A DNA stretch of 40,237 bases. It comes from an uncultured Collinsella sp. Lineage in GTDB: Bacteria; Actinomycetota; Coriobacteriia; Coriobacteriales; Coriobacteriaceae. The notes under the pieces are model-generated. The model did not search any database, was not told where the DNA came from, and was given only the letters and a program-made list of their open reading frames with translations. Shown one piece after another: positions 1 to 7,670 of the stretch (its first letter is position 1; every line of letters begins with the position of its first letter). A program made the translations under genes and the position numbers. Location: NCBI GenBank assembly GCA_902493125.1, contig CABUOF010000011.1, forward strand, positions 1 to 40,237, read 5' to 3'.

Positions 1-1375
1 GTTTGCCGAGGGCGCGATCGACGTGCTCATCGGTACGCACCGTCTGCTTTCGGCCGATGTGAACCCCAAGAACCTGGGCCTGGTGATCATTGACGAGGAA
101 CAGCGCTTTGGCGTGCAGCACAAGGAGCAGCTCAAGAACCTGCGTGAGCAGATTGACGTGCTCACGCTCTCGGCGACGCCCATTCCGCGTACCATGCAGA
201 TGGCCACGAGCGGCGTGCGCGACATGAGTCTGATCACTACGCCGCCGACCGGACGCCGTCCCGTGATCGTGCATGTAGGGGAGTACGACCCCGACGTGGT
301 GAGCGCGGCGATTCGCCTGGAGGTGGGTCGCGGCGGCCAGGTGTACTACGTGTCCAACCGCGTCAAGACCATCGACGACGCCGTGGCGCGCGTGCACGAG
401 GCCGCGCCCGAGGCGCGCGTGGGCGTGGCGCACGGCAAGATGAGCCCGCGCGAGGTCGAGGACGTGATGATTGAGTTCGCGGCCAAAAAGATCGACGTGC
501 TCATCGCCACGACCATCGTGGAGAGCGGCATCGACAACGCGACCGCCAACACGCTCATCATCGAGGATTCGCAGCGCCTGGGTCTGGCGCAGCTCTATCA
601 GCTCAAGGGCCGTGTGGGTCGCTCTGCCACGCAGGCCTACGCGTACTTTATGTTCCCGGGCGAGCAGCCGCTCACTGAGGAGGCGACGGCACGCCTGACC
701 GCGCTTTCCGAGTTCCAAGACCTGGGCAGCGGCATGCGCATCGCCATGCGCGACCTGGAGATTCGCGGCGCCGGCTCGCTTATGGGAGCCGAGCAGCACG
801 GCAACCTGTCGAGCGTGGGCTTTGACCTGTTTACGCAGATGCTGGGCCAGGCCGTGGCCGAGGCGCGCGGCGATGACGACGCCGGCGTGGAGGCGGCGAG
901 CGTGGGCATTAACCTGCCGGCCGACTACTTCTTGTCCGAGGAGTACCTGCCGGCGGTGGACCAGCGCGTGCTCGTGTACCGTAAGCTCGCGGCGGCCGAG
1001 GACCTGGAGAGCATCGACGAGGTGCAGGAAGAGACCGAGGCCGCGCATGGCGAGCTGCCGTTGGCGGGACTCAACCTGTTCAATCGCGCGCGCATCCGCA
1101 TTCGCGGCGAGCGCCTGGGGCTCGAGAGCGTCACGCTCAGCGGCGGTCGCATCACGTTTTTGGGCGTCGACGTGCCCAAGAAGGTGGCATTTGAGCTTAA
1201 GACCCGCTATGGCGCGGTGAACTTCCCCAAGAGCCGCAAGCTGTCGGTGCCCTACAAGGCGGGCGCCGGTGCGGGCAGCGGCCTGGGTCGTGGCCTCGAC
1301 GCCAACGACGGCACCGGTCCCGTGGCGGCGGCGCTCATGCTGCTGCAGCAGCTGGGTGCCAGCGACGACGACTAA
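1..1375 (+). CDS. mfd: Transcription-repair coupling factor Mfd, C-terminal part (5' end outside window)
   Basis: Mfd is an ATP-dependent DNA translocase that removes stalled RNA polymerase and recruits nucleotide excision repair. The reading frame is open from base 2, so the gene enters from upstream; about 457 residues of a family that is usually about 1,150 long are visible. The fragment starts inside the RecG-like motor. A DEEQRFGV box lies near residue 30 and LSATPIPRTMQ (motif III) near residue 57. Motif VI, GRVGRS, follows the GIDNATANTLII segment. After that come the translocation segment (GAGSLMGAEQHG) and the C-terminal TRCF domain (about residues 300-400). The last 40 residues are a Gly/Ala-rich tail. 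Structured element copy 1 starts directly after the stop codon. The identification is secure. Confidence 0.96.
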   Translation, partial: FAEGAIDVLIGTHRLLSADVNPKNLGLVIIDEEQRFGVQHKEQLKNLREQIDVLTLSATPIPRTMQMATSGVRDMSLITTPPTGRRPVIVHVGEYDPDVVSAAIRLEVGRGGQVYYVSNRVKTIDDAVARVHEAAPEARVGVAHGKMSPREVEDVMIEFAAKKIDVLIATTIVESGIDNATANTLIIEDSQRLGLAQLYQLKGRVGRSATQAYAYFMFPGEQPLTEEATARLTALSEFQDLGSGMRIAMRDLEIRGAGSLMGAEQHGNLSSVGFDLFTQMLGQAVAEARGDDDAGVEAASVGINLPADYFLSEEYLPAVDQRVLVYRKLAAAEDLESIDEVQEETEAAHGELPLAGLNLFNRARIRIRGERLGLESVTLSGGRITFLGVDVPKKVAFELKTRYGAVNFPKSRKLSVPYKAGAGAGSGLGRGLDANDGTGPVAAALMLLQQLGASDDD

Positions 1376-1376
1376 C

Positions 1377-1500
1377 GGGTCGACGCTGCAATCACCCCAT
1401 TTGGGCAATCTGACCCTCACTCGTCGGTCGCGTACGCAAGTACGCTTCCCTCCTCCTTCGGGCCACCTTGCCACAAATGGAACGTTTTCGCTTACTTATG
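1377..1500 (+). ncRNA. Structured intergenic element, copy 1 (divergent)
   Basis: This sequence aligns by blocks with two other places in the window (14549-14720 and 34723-34890). TCGACGCTGCAA is at 1380-1391, GCAATCTG at 1405-1412, CACCTTGC at 1464-1471 and GTTTTCGCT at 1484-1492. An outer stem pairs CCATTTG (1397-1403) with CAAATGG (1474-1480). An inner hairpin, GCGTAC-GCAA-GTACGC, occupies 1430-1445. The stem sequences differ from those in the other copies but stay paired. Unlike copies 2 and 3 it has no preceding ACGCGGTTT hairpin. It starts at the mfd stop codon. It may be a small RNA, a 3' UTR processing or termination structure, or a mobile palindromic repeat. Function is unknown. Confidence 0.55.
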
Positions 1501-1590
1501 CTCAACCTGTAAGGGTATTTACGGGACAAAGCCATCTTCGTCTCACCCGCATTGCAGGTTGACCGCCCTTCGCCCGACCGAAAGGAAAGC

Positions 1591-2454
1591 ATGTTCGGAT
1601 ACATCTATAAGAAAGATGTCGCCATTATCGCGGTTGTCCTGTGTCTTTGTCTGGGCGTGGGCAGTTTCTTCGATTATCAGATCTCGAGCGCGCTGTTCAA
1701 CGTCGGCAGCATGTACGGCCGCTTTATCGAGGCTGCCGGCGAGCTGCCGTTCGAGCTGACGGCAAGCGTCGCGGGCGTTATGCTCGTACGCGCGGTGCGT
1801 CCCGACTCCAGGGGGAGCAAATGGCTCGCCGTGCTCGGCATCCTCGTCAACGTTGGCCTGACCGGCTACGAGATCGTTTCGTCCCTGAGGGTTGGCGGTA
1901 AACTCATTGCGGCTCAGTTGGTGCTGACGTTTGTGCTGGTCATCGCAGCCAACTTCATCGCCTACCGCCTCACGCGCACGACCGAGCCCGACGAGCTTAC
2001 GCGCTGGGCGTTGATGGTGCTGGCCGTGTGGGTCGCTCAGGCCATCATCCTCAACGTCATTGTTAAGCCGTTATGGTCGCGCCCGCGCATGCGCGTGATC
2101 GAGGTCACGCCGGGGCTCAATTTTCAGCCGTGGTGGGTGATCGGCAACCCCGACAAGTGGGCCTATATCGCCGCCGGCGTGATCAAGGACGGGTTCAAGT
2201 CGTTTGCGAGCGGACACACGGCGCATGCGGCGATCGGCCTTATGCTCGCCGGGCTTCCCGCGGCAGCCTTTAAGGAAAAACCTTCGCGTCGCCGCGTGAT
2301 TTTTTGGGGGGCGGTTGTTGTTGCAGCGTTCGTCGCCTTTGGGCGCATCGTGATCGGCGCGCACTTTTTGAGTGACGTGAGCTGCGGTTTTGCCCTGGTG
2401 CTGGCGCTTGAGTGCCTTGCCGCGCGCATTGCCTATCCCAACGGCGTACAATAG
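1591..2454 (+). CDS. PAP2-superfamily membrane phosphatase
   Basis: This is a 287-residue polytopic membrane protein of the type 2 phosphatidic acid phosphatase superfamily, which removes phosphate from lipid phosphates or undecaprenyl pyrophosphate at the membrane. The three family signatures are visible: K159-P-L-W-S-R164-P165 (KX6RP-like, shortened), S207-G208-H209, and R252 followed by H258 and D262 (GRIVIGAHFLSD). Hydrophobic segments surround them. The ATG at 1591 is preferred because a GAAAGGAA ribosome binding site lies 5-12 bases upstream; an in-frame TTG at 1552 has none. The gene stands alone between element copy 1 and the threonine aldolase-like gene. Which lipid it acts on cannot be read from the sequence. 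Confidence 0.85.
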   Translation: MFGYIYKKDVAIIAVVLCLCLGVGSFFDYQISSALFNVGSMYGRFIEAAGELPFELTASVAGVMLVRAVRPDSRGSKWLAVLGILVNVGLTGYEIVSSLRVGGKLIAAQLVLTFVLVIAANFIAYRLTRTTEPDELTRWALMVLAVWVAQAIILNVIVKPLWSRPRMRVIEVTPGLNFQPWWVIGNPDKWAYIAAGVIKDGFKSFASGHTAHAAIGLMLAGLPAAAFKEKPSRRRVIFWGAVVVAAFVAFGRIVIGAHFLSDVSCGFALVLALECLAARIAYPNGVQ

Positions 2455-2499
2455 CTCCGTTTGAATCATCTGGCCGATACCCGGTAAGAGAGGATTGCC

Positions 2500-3525
2500 A
2501 TGCTCGCGTTTAACAACGACTATTCCCACGGTGCACATCCGGCAGTGCTGCAGGCGCTTGTCGACACCAATATGGAGCCGCAGCCCGGCTATGGTACCGA
2601 TGCGCACACCGAGCGTGCCAAGCAGCTTATCCGCGAGGCCTGTCAGGCCCCCGATGCCGACGTGTTTTTTCTGGTGGGCGGCACGCAGGCCAACGCGACG
2701 GTGATCGACATGCTGCTCGCGCCGTACGAGGGCGTCGTTGCTGCCGAGACTGGCCACGTCGCCTGCCACGAGGCGGGCGCCATCGAGTTTGGCGGTCACA
2801 AGGTGCTCACCATCCCCGGATACGAGGGCAAGATGCACGCCGAGGACCTCGAGAACTATATCCAGGTGTTCTACGAAAACGAGAGCTACGAGCACACGGT
2901 GTTCCCGGGTGCCGTGTACGTGAGCCTATCGACCGAGTATGGCACGCTGTACTCCAAGGCCGAGCTCGCGGCGATCCATGCAGTGTGCCAGAAGCGCGAG
3001 ATTCCGCTGTTTGTGGATGGCGCCCGCCTGGCCTATGCGCTGGCGGCCGATGAGTGCGACATTACCCTGCCCGAGCTGGCGCAGCTGTGCGACGTGTTCT
3101 ACATCGGCGGCACCAAGTGCGGCGCTCTGTGCGGCGAGGCTGTGGTGTTTTGCGGCATGCACACCCCGGCGCATCCCATTCCGCGTATTAAGCAGCACGG
3201 CGCGCTGCTTGCCAAGGGCCGCCTGACGGGTGTGCAGTTCGAGGCCCTTTTTACCGATGGCCTGTATTTTGAGATTGGTCGCCAGGCGATTGAGACCGCT
3301 CAGGCGCTGCGTCGCGTGCTGCACGAGCGCGGCTACCAGTTCTTCTTGGAGACGCCGACCAACCAGCAGTTTGTGATTCTGCCCAACGAGGACATGGCCC
3401 GCATTCGCGAGCATGCCTCGATCGAGTACTGGGAAAAGTACGACGATACTCACACGGTGGTGCGCTTTTGCACCAGCTGGGCCACGACGCAGGAGGATAT
3501 CGACGCGTTGGCGGCTGTCCTGTAG
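2500..3525 (+). CDS. Low-specificity L-threonine aldolase / beta-eliminating lyase family PLP enzyme
   Basis: This is a 341-residue fold-type I PLP enzyme of the threonine aldolase (beta-eliminating lyase) family, which splits L-threonine or L-allo-threonine into glycine and acetaldehyde. It starts with the family pattern FNNDYSHGAHP and has the GGTQAN substrate/PLP segment at about residues 60-65. It continues with FVDGARLAYA (Asp183 region) and YIGGTKCG, in which Lys206 is the expected Schiff-base lysine. The length is normal. An AGAGAGGA ribosome binding site precedes the ATG. A strong intrinsic terminator follows at 3544-3585, so the gene is probably monocistronic. The family is certain; the exact amino acid substrate is inferred. 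Confidence 0.88.
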   Translation: MLAFNNDYSHGAHPAVLQALVDTNMEPQPGYGTDAHTERAKQLIREACQAPDADVFFLVGGTQANATVIDMLLAPYEGVVAAETGHVACHEAGAIEFGGHKVLTIPGYEGKMHAEDLENYIQVFYENESYEHTVFPGAVYVSLSTEYGTLYSKAELAAIHAVCQKREIPLFVDGARLAYALAADECDITLPELAQLCDVFYIGGTKCGALCGEAVVFCGMHTPAHPIPRIKQHGALLAKGRLTGVQFEALFTDGLYFEIGRQAIETAQALRRVLHERGYQFFLETPTNQQFVILPNEDMARIREHASIEYWEKYDDTHTVVRFCTSWATTQEDIDALAAVL

Positions 3526-3543
3526 CCTGATGTAATGACAAGG

Positions 3544-3585
3544 GGCCGCCCTGCGCCTGAGCTTGGCGCAGGGCGGCCTTTGCTT
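3544..3585 (+). terminator. Intrinsic terminator after the threonine aldolase-like gene
   Basis: A 14-bp perfect GC-rich stem (3544-3557 with 3565-3578) and a 7-base loop are followed by TTTGCTTTT. It ends the PLP-enzyme transcript just before the GNAT gene. Confidence 0.88.
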
Positions 3586-3602
3586 TTGGGGAGAAGGGTT
3601 GT

Positions 3603-4193
3603 ATGACCGAGATGTCCGAGCCGACGATTCGCCTGGCGACGCCCGATGATGCGCCGGCGTTGCTTGCCATCTATGAGCCGTATGTGCGCCAGACGGCGAT
3701 TACCTGCGAATACGAGGTGCCGAGCGTTGAGGAGTTCGCTGGGCGCATCGAGCGTACGCTCAAGCGCTATCCGTATCTGGTGATGGAGTTGGACGGGCGT
3801 CCGGTAGGCTATGCCTATGTGAGTCCGCTCAACAGCCGCGAGGCGTACGACTGGTCGGTCGAGACATCGATCTACCTGGCGCGCGATGTGCGCCACGGCG
3901 GGCTGGGCCGCAAGCTGCACGACGCGCTCAAGCAATGTCTGATCGCGATGGGCATCACCAACATGTGCGCGCTCATTGCCGTGCCGCACGACAAGGACGA
4001 CGAGTACCTGACGCACAACAGCCAGGATTTCCATGCCCATATGGGATATCGCCTGGTGGGCGCCTTCGACCGCTGCGCCCAAAAGTTCGGCCGCTGGTAC
4101 GATATGTGTTGGATGGAGCTGGTCCTAGCCGAGCGCACACCCAACCAACCCAAACCAACCTGGTTCCCCGATCTCTCCAAACCTACCATTTAG
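3603..4193 (+). CDS. GNAT-family N-acetyltransferase (phosphinothricin acetyltransferase-like)
   Basis: This is a 196-residue GNAT acetyltransferase that would transfer acetyl from acetyl-CoA to an amine. The N-terminus (TIRLATPDDAPALLAIYEPYV) and the later YAYVSPLNSREAYDWSVETS segment match the Pat/YwnH-type subgroup that acts on phosphinothricin, methionine sulfoximine and related amino acids. The acetyl-CoA loop is seen as RDVRHGGLGRKLH at about residues 98-110, and HAHMGYRLVG closes the domain. A GGGAGAAGG-like ribosome binding site precedes the start. The last few codons and the TAG stop lie inside a dispersed palindromic repeat (4177-4203), so the C-terminal tail may have been altered by that repeat. 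The natural substrate is unknown. Confidence 0.85.
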   Translation: MTEMSEPTIRLATPDDAPALLAIYEPYVRQTAITCEYEVPSVEEFAGRIERTLKRYPYLVMELDGRPVGYAYVSPLNSREAYDWSVETSIYLARDVRHGGLGRKLHDALKQCLIAMGITNMCALIAVPHDKDDEYLTHNSQDFHAHMGYRLVGAFDRCAQKFGRWYDMCWMELVLAERTPNQPKPTWFPDLSKPTI

Positions 4194-4203
4194 GGACAGG
4201 TTA
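4177..4203. repeat. Half copy of the CCTACCAAAA/GGGACAGG repeat between convergent genes
   Basis: CCAAACCTACC (4177-4187) followed by GGGACAGGTTA (4193-4203) matches the left half of the repeat at 21524-21570 almost base for base. The TAG stop of the GNAT gene (4191-4193) and the TAA stop of the convergent GntR gene (4203-4201, minus) both fall inside it. Confidence 0.6.
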
Positions 4204-4923
4204 GCCGATGGGCTCGGTGTATTTGGCGCGGTCGGTACGTTGGATGCGCTTGGAGACATGGAGCGGGCGGCCGTCGGTGTCGTAGACGTAGTCGGTGATC
4301 AGGATCAGCGCCTGCCCACGCTCAACGTTGAGCAAAAACGCCTCGTTTTGCGAGGCATAGCACACCTCAAAGGTCTTGTGCCCCTGTGCCGGCGCGCGAT
4401 GGAATTCTTGGCGCAGCGTGGCGTAGAGCGAACCGTTGATATCGCGGTCGATGAGTGCCTCGAAGCTTGGTGGCAGATAGGTGGTCTCCAGGCACAGCGG
4501 CGCATCGTCCAGATAACGCAGGCGGACAAGTTTGACGAGCTTGCTGCCCACGGCGGCGTCAAAGAACTTAGCTATGCTGCCGGCCGCCTTGGCAAAGCCC
4601 GAGTCCACGGTGCGCGTGGTGGGCTTCATGCCCTGACCTTCGACCTGCTTGGTATAGCTCGAAAACACTAGGTTGTTCTCGTGGAGCGCGGGCGTGTCGG
4701 CCACAAAGGCGCCACGCCCGCGCTCGGTGCGCACCAGGCCCTCATCAACGAGAACCTTAAGGGCGTGGCGCACGGTGCTGCGCGACAGCCCCGATTCGTC
4801 CATGAGCTCCATCTCGGACGGCAGCTTGTCTCCGCGTGCGTAGATGCCGGCGGCGATGCGGTCGCGAAGCGTACCCGCCAAGCGCTCGTATTGGCTCAGT
4901 TTCTTTTTAGATGAAGCGTTCAT
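4201..4923 (-). CDS. GntR-family (HutC/UTRA) transcriptional regulator 1
   Basis: This 240-residue repressor-type regulator has an N-terminal winged helix (about residues 10-75, with KLPSEMELMDESGLSRSTVRHALKVL) and a C-terminal UTRA effector domain (about 95-235) that binds a small metabolite, commonly a sugar phosphate. It is divergent from the SIS-domain gene at 5129. The 205-base space between them contains three copies of an 11-base motif related to AACTTGTATGC, which are probable operators. The expected logic is repression of the SIS gene and of itself until the phosphorylated sugar appears. The stop codon overlaps a repeat shared with the convergent GNAT gene. Two further UTRA regulators of the same architecture occur at 13828 and 16855. 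Confidence 0.93.
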   Translation of the reverse strand: MNASSKKKLSQYERLAGTLRDRIAAGIYARGDKLPSEMELMDESGLSRSTVRHALKVLVDEGLVRTERGRGAFVADTPALHENNLVFSSYTKQVEGQGMKPTTRTVDSGFAKAAGSIAKFFDAAVGSKLVKLVRLRYLDDAPLCLETTYLPPSFEALIDRDINGSLYATLRQEFHRAPAQGHKTFEVCYASQNEAFLLNVERGQALILITDYVYDTDGRPLHVSKRIQRTDRAKYTEPIG

Positions 4924-4940
4924 GCGATCAGCCTATATCT

Positions 4941-5090
4941 AACTTGTATGCTTATCTAAGCAAGCATGTATTCAACACAACAATAAAACCGCTGGTATCG
5001 AGCTACCGAAAACCTTACCAGCAAAATTTCTAAGACAAATATAGCATACAACTAGTCGACATAACCAAAACATGTATGTAACTTGTATGC
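4941..5090. promoter_or_regulatory. Repeated operator-like motif in the gntR1/SIS1 divergent region
   Basis: AACTTGTATGC occurs twice in the same orientation (4941-4951 and 5080-5090). A related inverted copy, GCATACAACTAG, lies at 5044-5055. Partial copies (GCAAGCATGTATT at 4960-4972, ATGTATGTAA at 5072-5081) flank them. The region is AT-rich, unlike its neighbours. Placement between a GntR gene and its divergent target suggests binding sites for the adjacent regulator. This is inference from repetition and position. Confidence 0.6.
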
Positions 5091-5128
5091 CATCGAGAGC
5101 ATCAAACGAGAAGAAAGGCTGATGCACG

Positions 5129-6121
5129 ATGACTACTCAGGAACAGGTTAAGGACGTCGTCTCCCAGGTTTTGGCTGACAAGGCAGACAAGGGCGGCATC
5201 AAGCGCGTCGTGTGGATTGGCGCCGGCGGATCCAACGGCGGCAACTATCCTGCCCAGTACTTTATGGAGCACGAGGCCACGCAGGTCGTGAGCTCCAGCT
5301 ACACCAGCAACGAGTTCGTGCACGCCACCCCGGCCTACGTCAACGAGAACACCCTGGCCGTCGTCGTGTCCATGCGCGGCACCAAGGAGACCATCGTTGC
5401 CGCCCAGGTCGCCAAGGACCACGGCGCCAGCACCATCGCCATCTATGTTGACGAGTCCGACCTCACCGAGGTCTGCGACTACAAGATCCAGTACGACAGC
5501 CTGGCCGTCGACGAGTCCTGCATGGGCCGCACCAACTCCGCCGTCGTGACCATGATCGCCATGGAGCTCACGCAGCAGACCGAGGGCTATGCCGAGTACG
5601 AGACCGCTATGGCCGCGTTCGACTTGGTCGACCCCATCTATCGCAAGGCCGTCGAGTATACCCGTCCGCTCGCTGCCAAGTGGGCCGAGCAGAACGCCGA
5701 CAAGCCCTGCATCAACGTGATGGCTCAGGGTCCGCTCTTTGGTGCCGCCTACGTCTTTAGCATCTGCAACGTGCAGGAGATGCTGCAGATCGACTCCTGC
5801 ACCATCAACACCTGCGACTTCTTCCACGGCCCCTTCGAGATTCTGGACAAGCGCACCTCGCTGTTCCAGCTCATCAGCGTCGGCCGCAGCCGCTGCAACG
5901 ACGAGCGCGGCATCCGCTTCGTCAACCAGTACGGTGGCGAGCGCGTCTATCAGCTCGACGCCAAGGAGCTCGGCCTCAACGACATCAAGGACAGCGTGAG
6001 CGAGTACTTCAACCACCTGATCTTTGCCCCGATCCTCAACAACGTGTATATGCGCGCGCTTTCCGCCGTCACCCACAAGGACTACATGACGCGTCGCTAC
6101 ATGTGGAAGCTTGACTACTAG
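5129..6121 (+). CDS. SIS-domain sugar-phosphate enzyme 1 (FrlB/GfrF-type deglycase paralog)
   Basis: This 330-residue protein has two SIS (sugar isomerase) domains in tandem. It belongs with the fructosamine-6-phosphate deglycases (FrlB, GfrE, GfrF) and glucosamine-phosphate isomerase-like proteins. The first SIS domain opens with VVWIGAGGSNGGNYPAQY and carries VVSMRGTKET, a sugar-phosphate loop. The second contains TCDFFHGPFEI, and the protein ends RRYMWKLDY, a tail shared with the paralog at 10472. Where both paralogs read GEYFHGPFE this one reads CDFFHGPFE, so an acidic residue near the active site changes from Glu to Asp. It probably cleaves or isomerises a phosphorylated amino sugar in the cytoplasm. 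It is divergent from gntR1, its probable regulator. The substrate is uncertain. Confidence 0.8.
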   Translation: MTTQEQVKDVVSQVLADKADKGGIKRVVWIGAGGSNGGNYPAQYFMEHEATQVVSSSYTSNEFVHATPAYVNENTLAVVVSMRGTKETIVAAQVAKDHGASTIAIYVDESDLTEVCDYKIQYDSLAVDESCMGRTNSAVVTMIAMELTQQTEGYAEYETAMAAFDLVDPIYRKAVEYTRPLAAKWAEQNADKPCINVMAQGPLFGAAYVFSICNVQEMLQIDSCTINTCDFFHGPFEILDKRTSLFQLISVGRSRCNDERGIRFVNQYGGERVYQLDAKELGLNDIKDSVSEYFNHLIFAPILNNVYMRALSAVTHKDYMTRRYMWKLDY

Positions 6122-6157
6122 GGGATAGAGCGGCCTAACAGTTCGATGTCCTCATAA

Positions 6158-6222
6158 GTTGCGGTGGAATAGTTCCTGTTTGGGGGCTTGAAGCCTCTAT
6201 TTAGGAACTATTTCACCGCAAC
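6158..6222. repeat. Long inverted repeat A (20-bp arms)
   Basis: Arms at 6158-6177 and 6203-6222 are complementary over 20 bases with a single G-T position, around a 25-base centre. The repeat lies just downstream of SIS gene 1 and is immediately followed by a second, unrelated palindrome. No T tract follows, so it is not a simple terminator. Confidence 0.75.
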
Positions 6223-6231
6223 CGCCAAGTA

Positions 6232-6311
6232 ATCCGCTGGGGACGGAGGAAAACGGATCACTTAGGGACTGGTCTGAGTCAGTGATCTGTTTTCCTCCGT
6301 CCCCAGCGGAT
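6232..6311. repeat. Long inverted repeat B (31-bp arms)
   Basis: Arms at 6232-6262 and 6281-6311 are complementary over 31 bases with one mismatch, around an 18-base loop. The arms contain GGGGACGGAGGAAAAC. The length and near-perfection suggest a dispersed palindromic repeat or a strong RNA hairpin. It lies 94 bases upstream of the EamA gene start. Confidence 0.8.
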
Positions 6312-6344
6312 CACTTTTCCGTTCGGCGATTTGTGTCTTGAAAA

Positions 6345-6368
6345 ATGTATATAACGACTATAACGTAG
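6345..6368. promoter_or_regulatory. Operator-like motif upstream of EamA gene 1
   Basis: ATGTATATAACGAC followed by TATAACGTAG. Read on the minus strand it gives TCGTTATATACAT, which matches 11 of 13 bases of ACGTTATATACGT upstream of gntR2 (13778-13790). A related sequence lies before the PTS genes. It may be a site for that regulator; this is inference. Confidence 0.4.
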
Positions 6369-6405
6369 TGTGAAACATATTGGAAACAACACCGAGGAGG
6401 CTGCG

Positions 6406-7488
6406 TTGAAGAAAAGCAATCTGGGCTATGTGCTGGTGCTGATCGCCGCGCTTATGTGGGGCACCATCGGAATCTTTGTTAACGGAATATCGGCCCTGGG
6501 TGTTTCGTCTCAGAGCATGGCGGCCTTTCGCCTGTTGGTCGGAGCGCTTATCTTGGCACCGGTCCTGATGTTTATGGGCTGCCGTCCGGGTGAGGGGTCT
6601 ACCGTGGCTCAGGGTCCGCTGGCCCTGTTCAAGGCAAGCCCCAAAGAGCTCGTCCCCTGCGCGCTTGTCGGTATCGTCGGTCTGGCCGCCGCCAACACCT
6701 GCTATTACGAGTGCATGGGCGAGGTCGGCATGTCCACGGCCTCGGTGCTGCTCTACACCTCGCCGGTGTTTGGTGTCATGCTCGGCCGCGTACTTTATCG
6801 CGAGGACGTGACCCCCAACAAGCTCGTTGCCATTGTCTTTAACATCGTTGGCTGCGTGCTTGCAGTGACCAATGGCGACCTTTCCGGTTTCCATTTTTCG
6901 GTTTGGGGCGTCACGTCGGGCGTGATTGCAGGCCTTTGTGGTGCGTCGCTCGCGGTGTTTAGCCGGATAGCAACCAAGACGGTCCACCCGCTGGCTGTCA
7001 CGTTTTGGGGCTTTGTTTTTGGCGGTGCGGTTATGGCGGCTATCGCGGCTCCGTGGCCGGATGTCGCCGCGGCAATGTCGCCACAGCTGCTGCTGCTGTT
7101 CCTTGGCTTTGGACTCATCCCCACAGCTGTGGCCTACATCTTATATATGCAGGGTCTGTCCATGGGGCTCGAGACATCGAAAGTTCCCGTTGTAATGTCA
7201 TTCGAGACGGTCGTCACCGTACTGCTGGGCATTGGTGTCTACGCCGAGCCCGCCGGCGCGATCAAAGTCCTGGGCATCGTGCTGGTGCTCGCGTCCATCC
7301 TGATTATGAACACCGACTTCTCTAAGCTGCGCAACAGTGTGTTTGTCGGTCATGTCATTGAGAGCATGACCTTTAAGCCCAACGCGTGGTGGACGGAGAA
7401 ATCGCAGGACATGGATCTGTTTAAGGAGCGCACCGGCATCGCGCTGGAGCCCACCGTGCAGGAAAGCCCCTGGTATTTCGTGCGATAG
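6406..7488 (+). CDS. EamA/DMT-family transporter 1
   Basis: This is a ten-helix drug/metabolite transporter-type permease of the EamA family, about 360 residues, formed by two repeats of five membrane segments. It begins LGYVLVLIAALMWGTIGIF, and the second repeat begins SVWGVTSGVIAGLCGASLAVFSR. A soluble tail of about 55 residues follows the last helix. The TTG at 6406 is preferred because GAGGAGG lies 5 bases upstream; an in-frame GTG at 6370 would add 12 residues but has no clear ribosome binding site. The gene lies between SIS gene 1 and the PTS operon and shares an operator-like motif with the PTS and gntR2. It may export or import an amino acid or sugar derivative; the substrate is unknown. 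Confidence 0.85.
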   Translation: MKKSNLGYVLVLIAALMWGTIGIFVNGISALGVSSQSMAAFRLLVGALILAPVLMFMGCRPGEGSTVAQGPLALFKASPKELVPCALVGIVGLAAANTCYYECMGEVGMSTASVLLYTSPVFGVMLGRVLYREDVTPNKLVAIVFNIVGCVLAVTNGDLSGFHFSVWGVTSGVIAGLCGASLAVFSRIATKTVHPLAVTFWGFVFGGAVMAAIAAPWPDVAAAMSPQLLLLFLGFGLIPTAVAYILYMQGLSMGLETSKVPVVMSFETVVTVLLGIGVYAEPAGAIKVLGIVLVLASILIMNTDFSKLRNSVFVGHVIESMTFKPNAWWTEKSQDMDLFKERTGIALEPTVQESPWYFVR

Positions 7489-7520
7489 GGGATTGGCGAG
7501 GCGTCTGATCGAGTATCGCC

Positions 7521-7536
7521 AGGCCAGCGCTGGCCT
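7521..7536. repeat. Perfect 16-base palindrome in the eamA-PTS intergenic region
   Basis: AGGCCAGCGCTGGCCT is its own reverse complement, with no loop. It lies 32 bases after the transporter stop codon. There is no T tract. It could be a protein-binding palindrome or the remains of a repeat. Confidence 0.4.
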
Positions 7537-7623
7537 ACCCGTCCCCAACGTTTCAAGTGCGTTAAACCCGTCAACGGTCGATTTTCACCCGCGAACGGTC
7601 TTTATACTAATTAGCAATATAAG

Positions 7624-7654
7624 CAACGTATAAGACGTTATAATGACCATAACG
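7624..7654 (+). promoter_or_regulatory. Promoter -10 and operator-like repeats before the PTS operon
   Basis: A consensus -10 box, TATAAT, lies at 7639-7644, inside ACGTTATAATGACC. Repeated CGTATAA/CGTTATA/CATAACG units surround it. The motif resembles those before gntR2 (13778-13790) and EamA 1 (6345-6368). No convincing -35 box lies 16-18 bases upstream, as expected if an activator or repressor controls the promoter. The EIIAB ribosome binding site AAGGAGGAGG follows. Confidence 0.5.
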
Positions 7655-7670
7655 AAAAGGAGGAGGCAAG

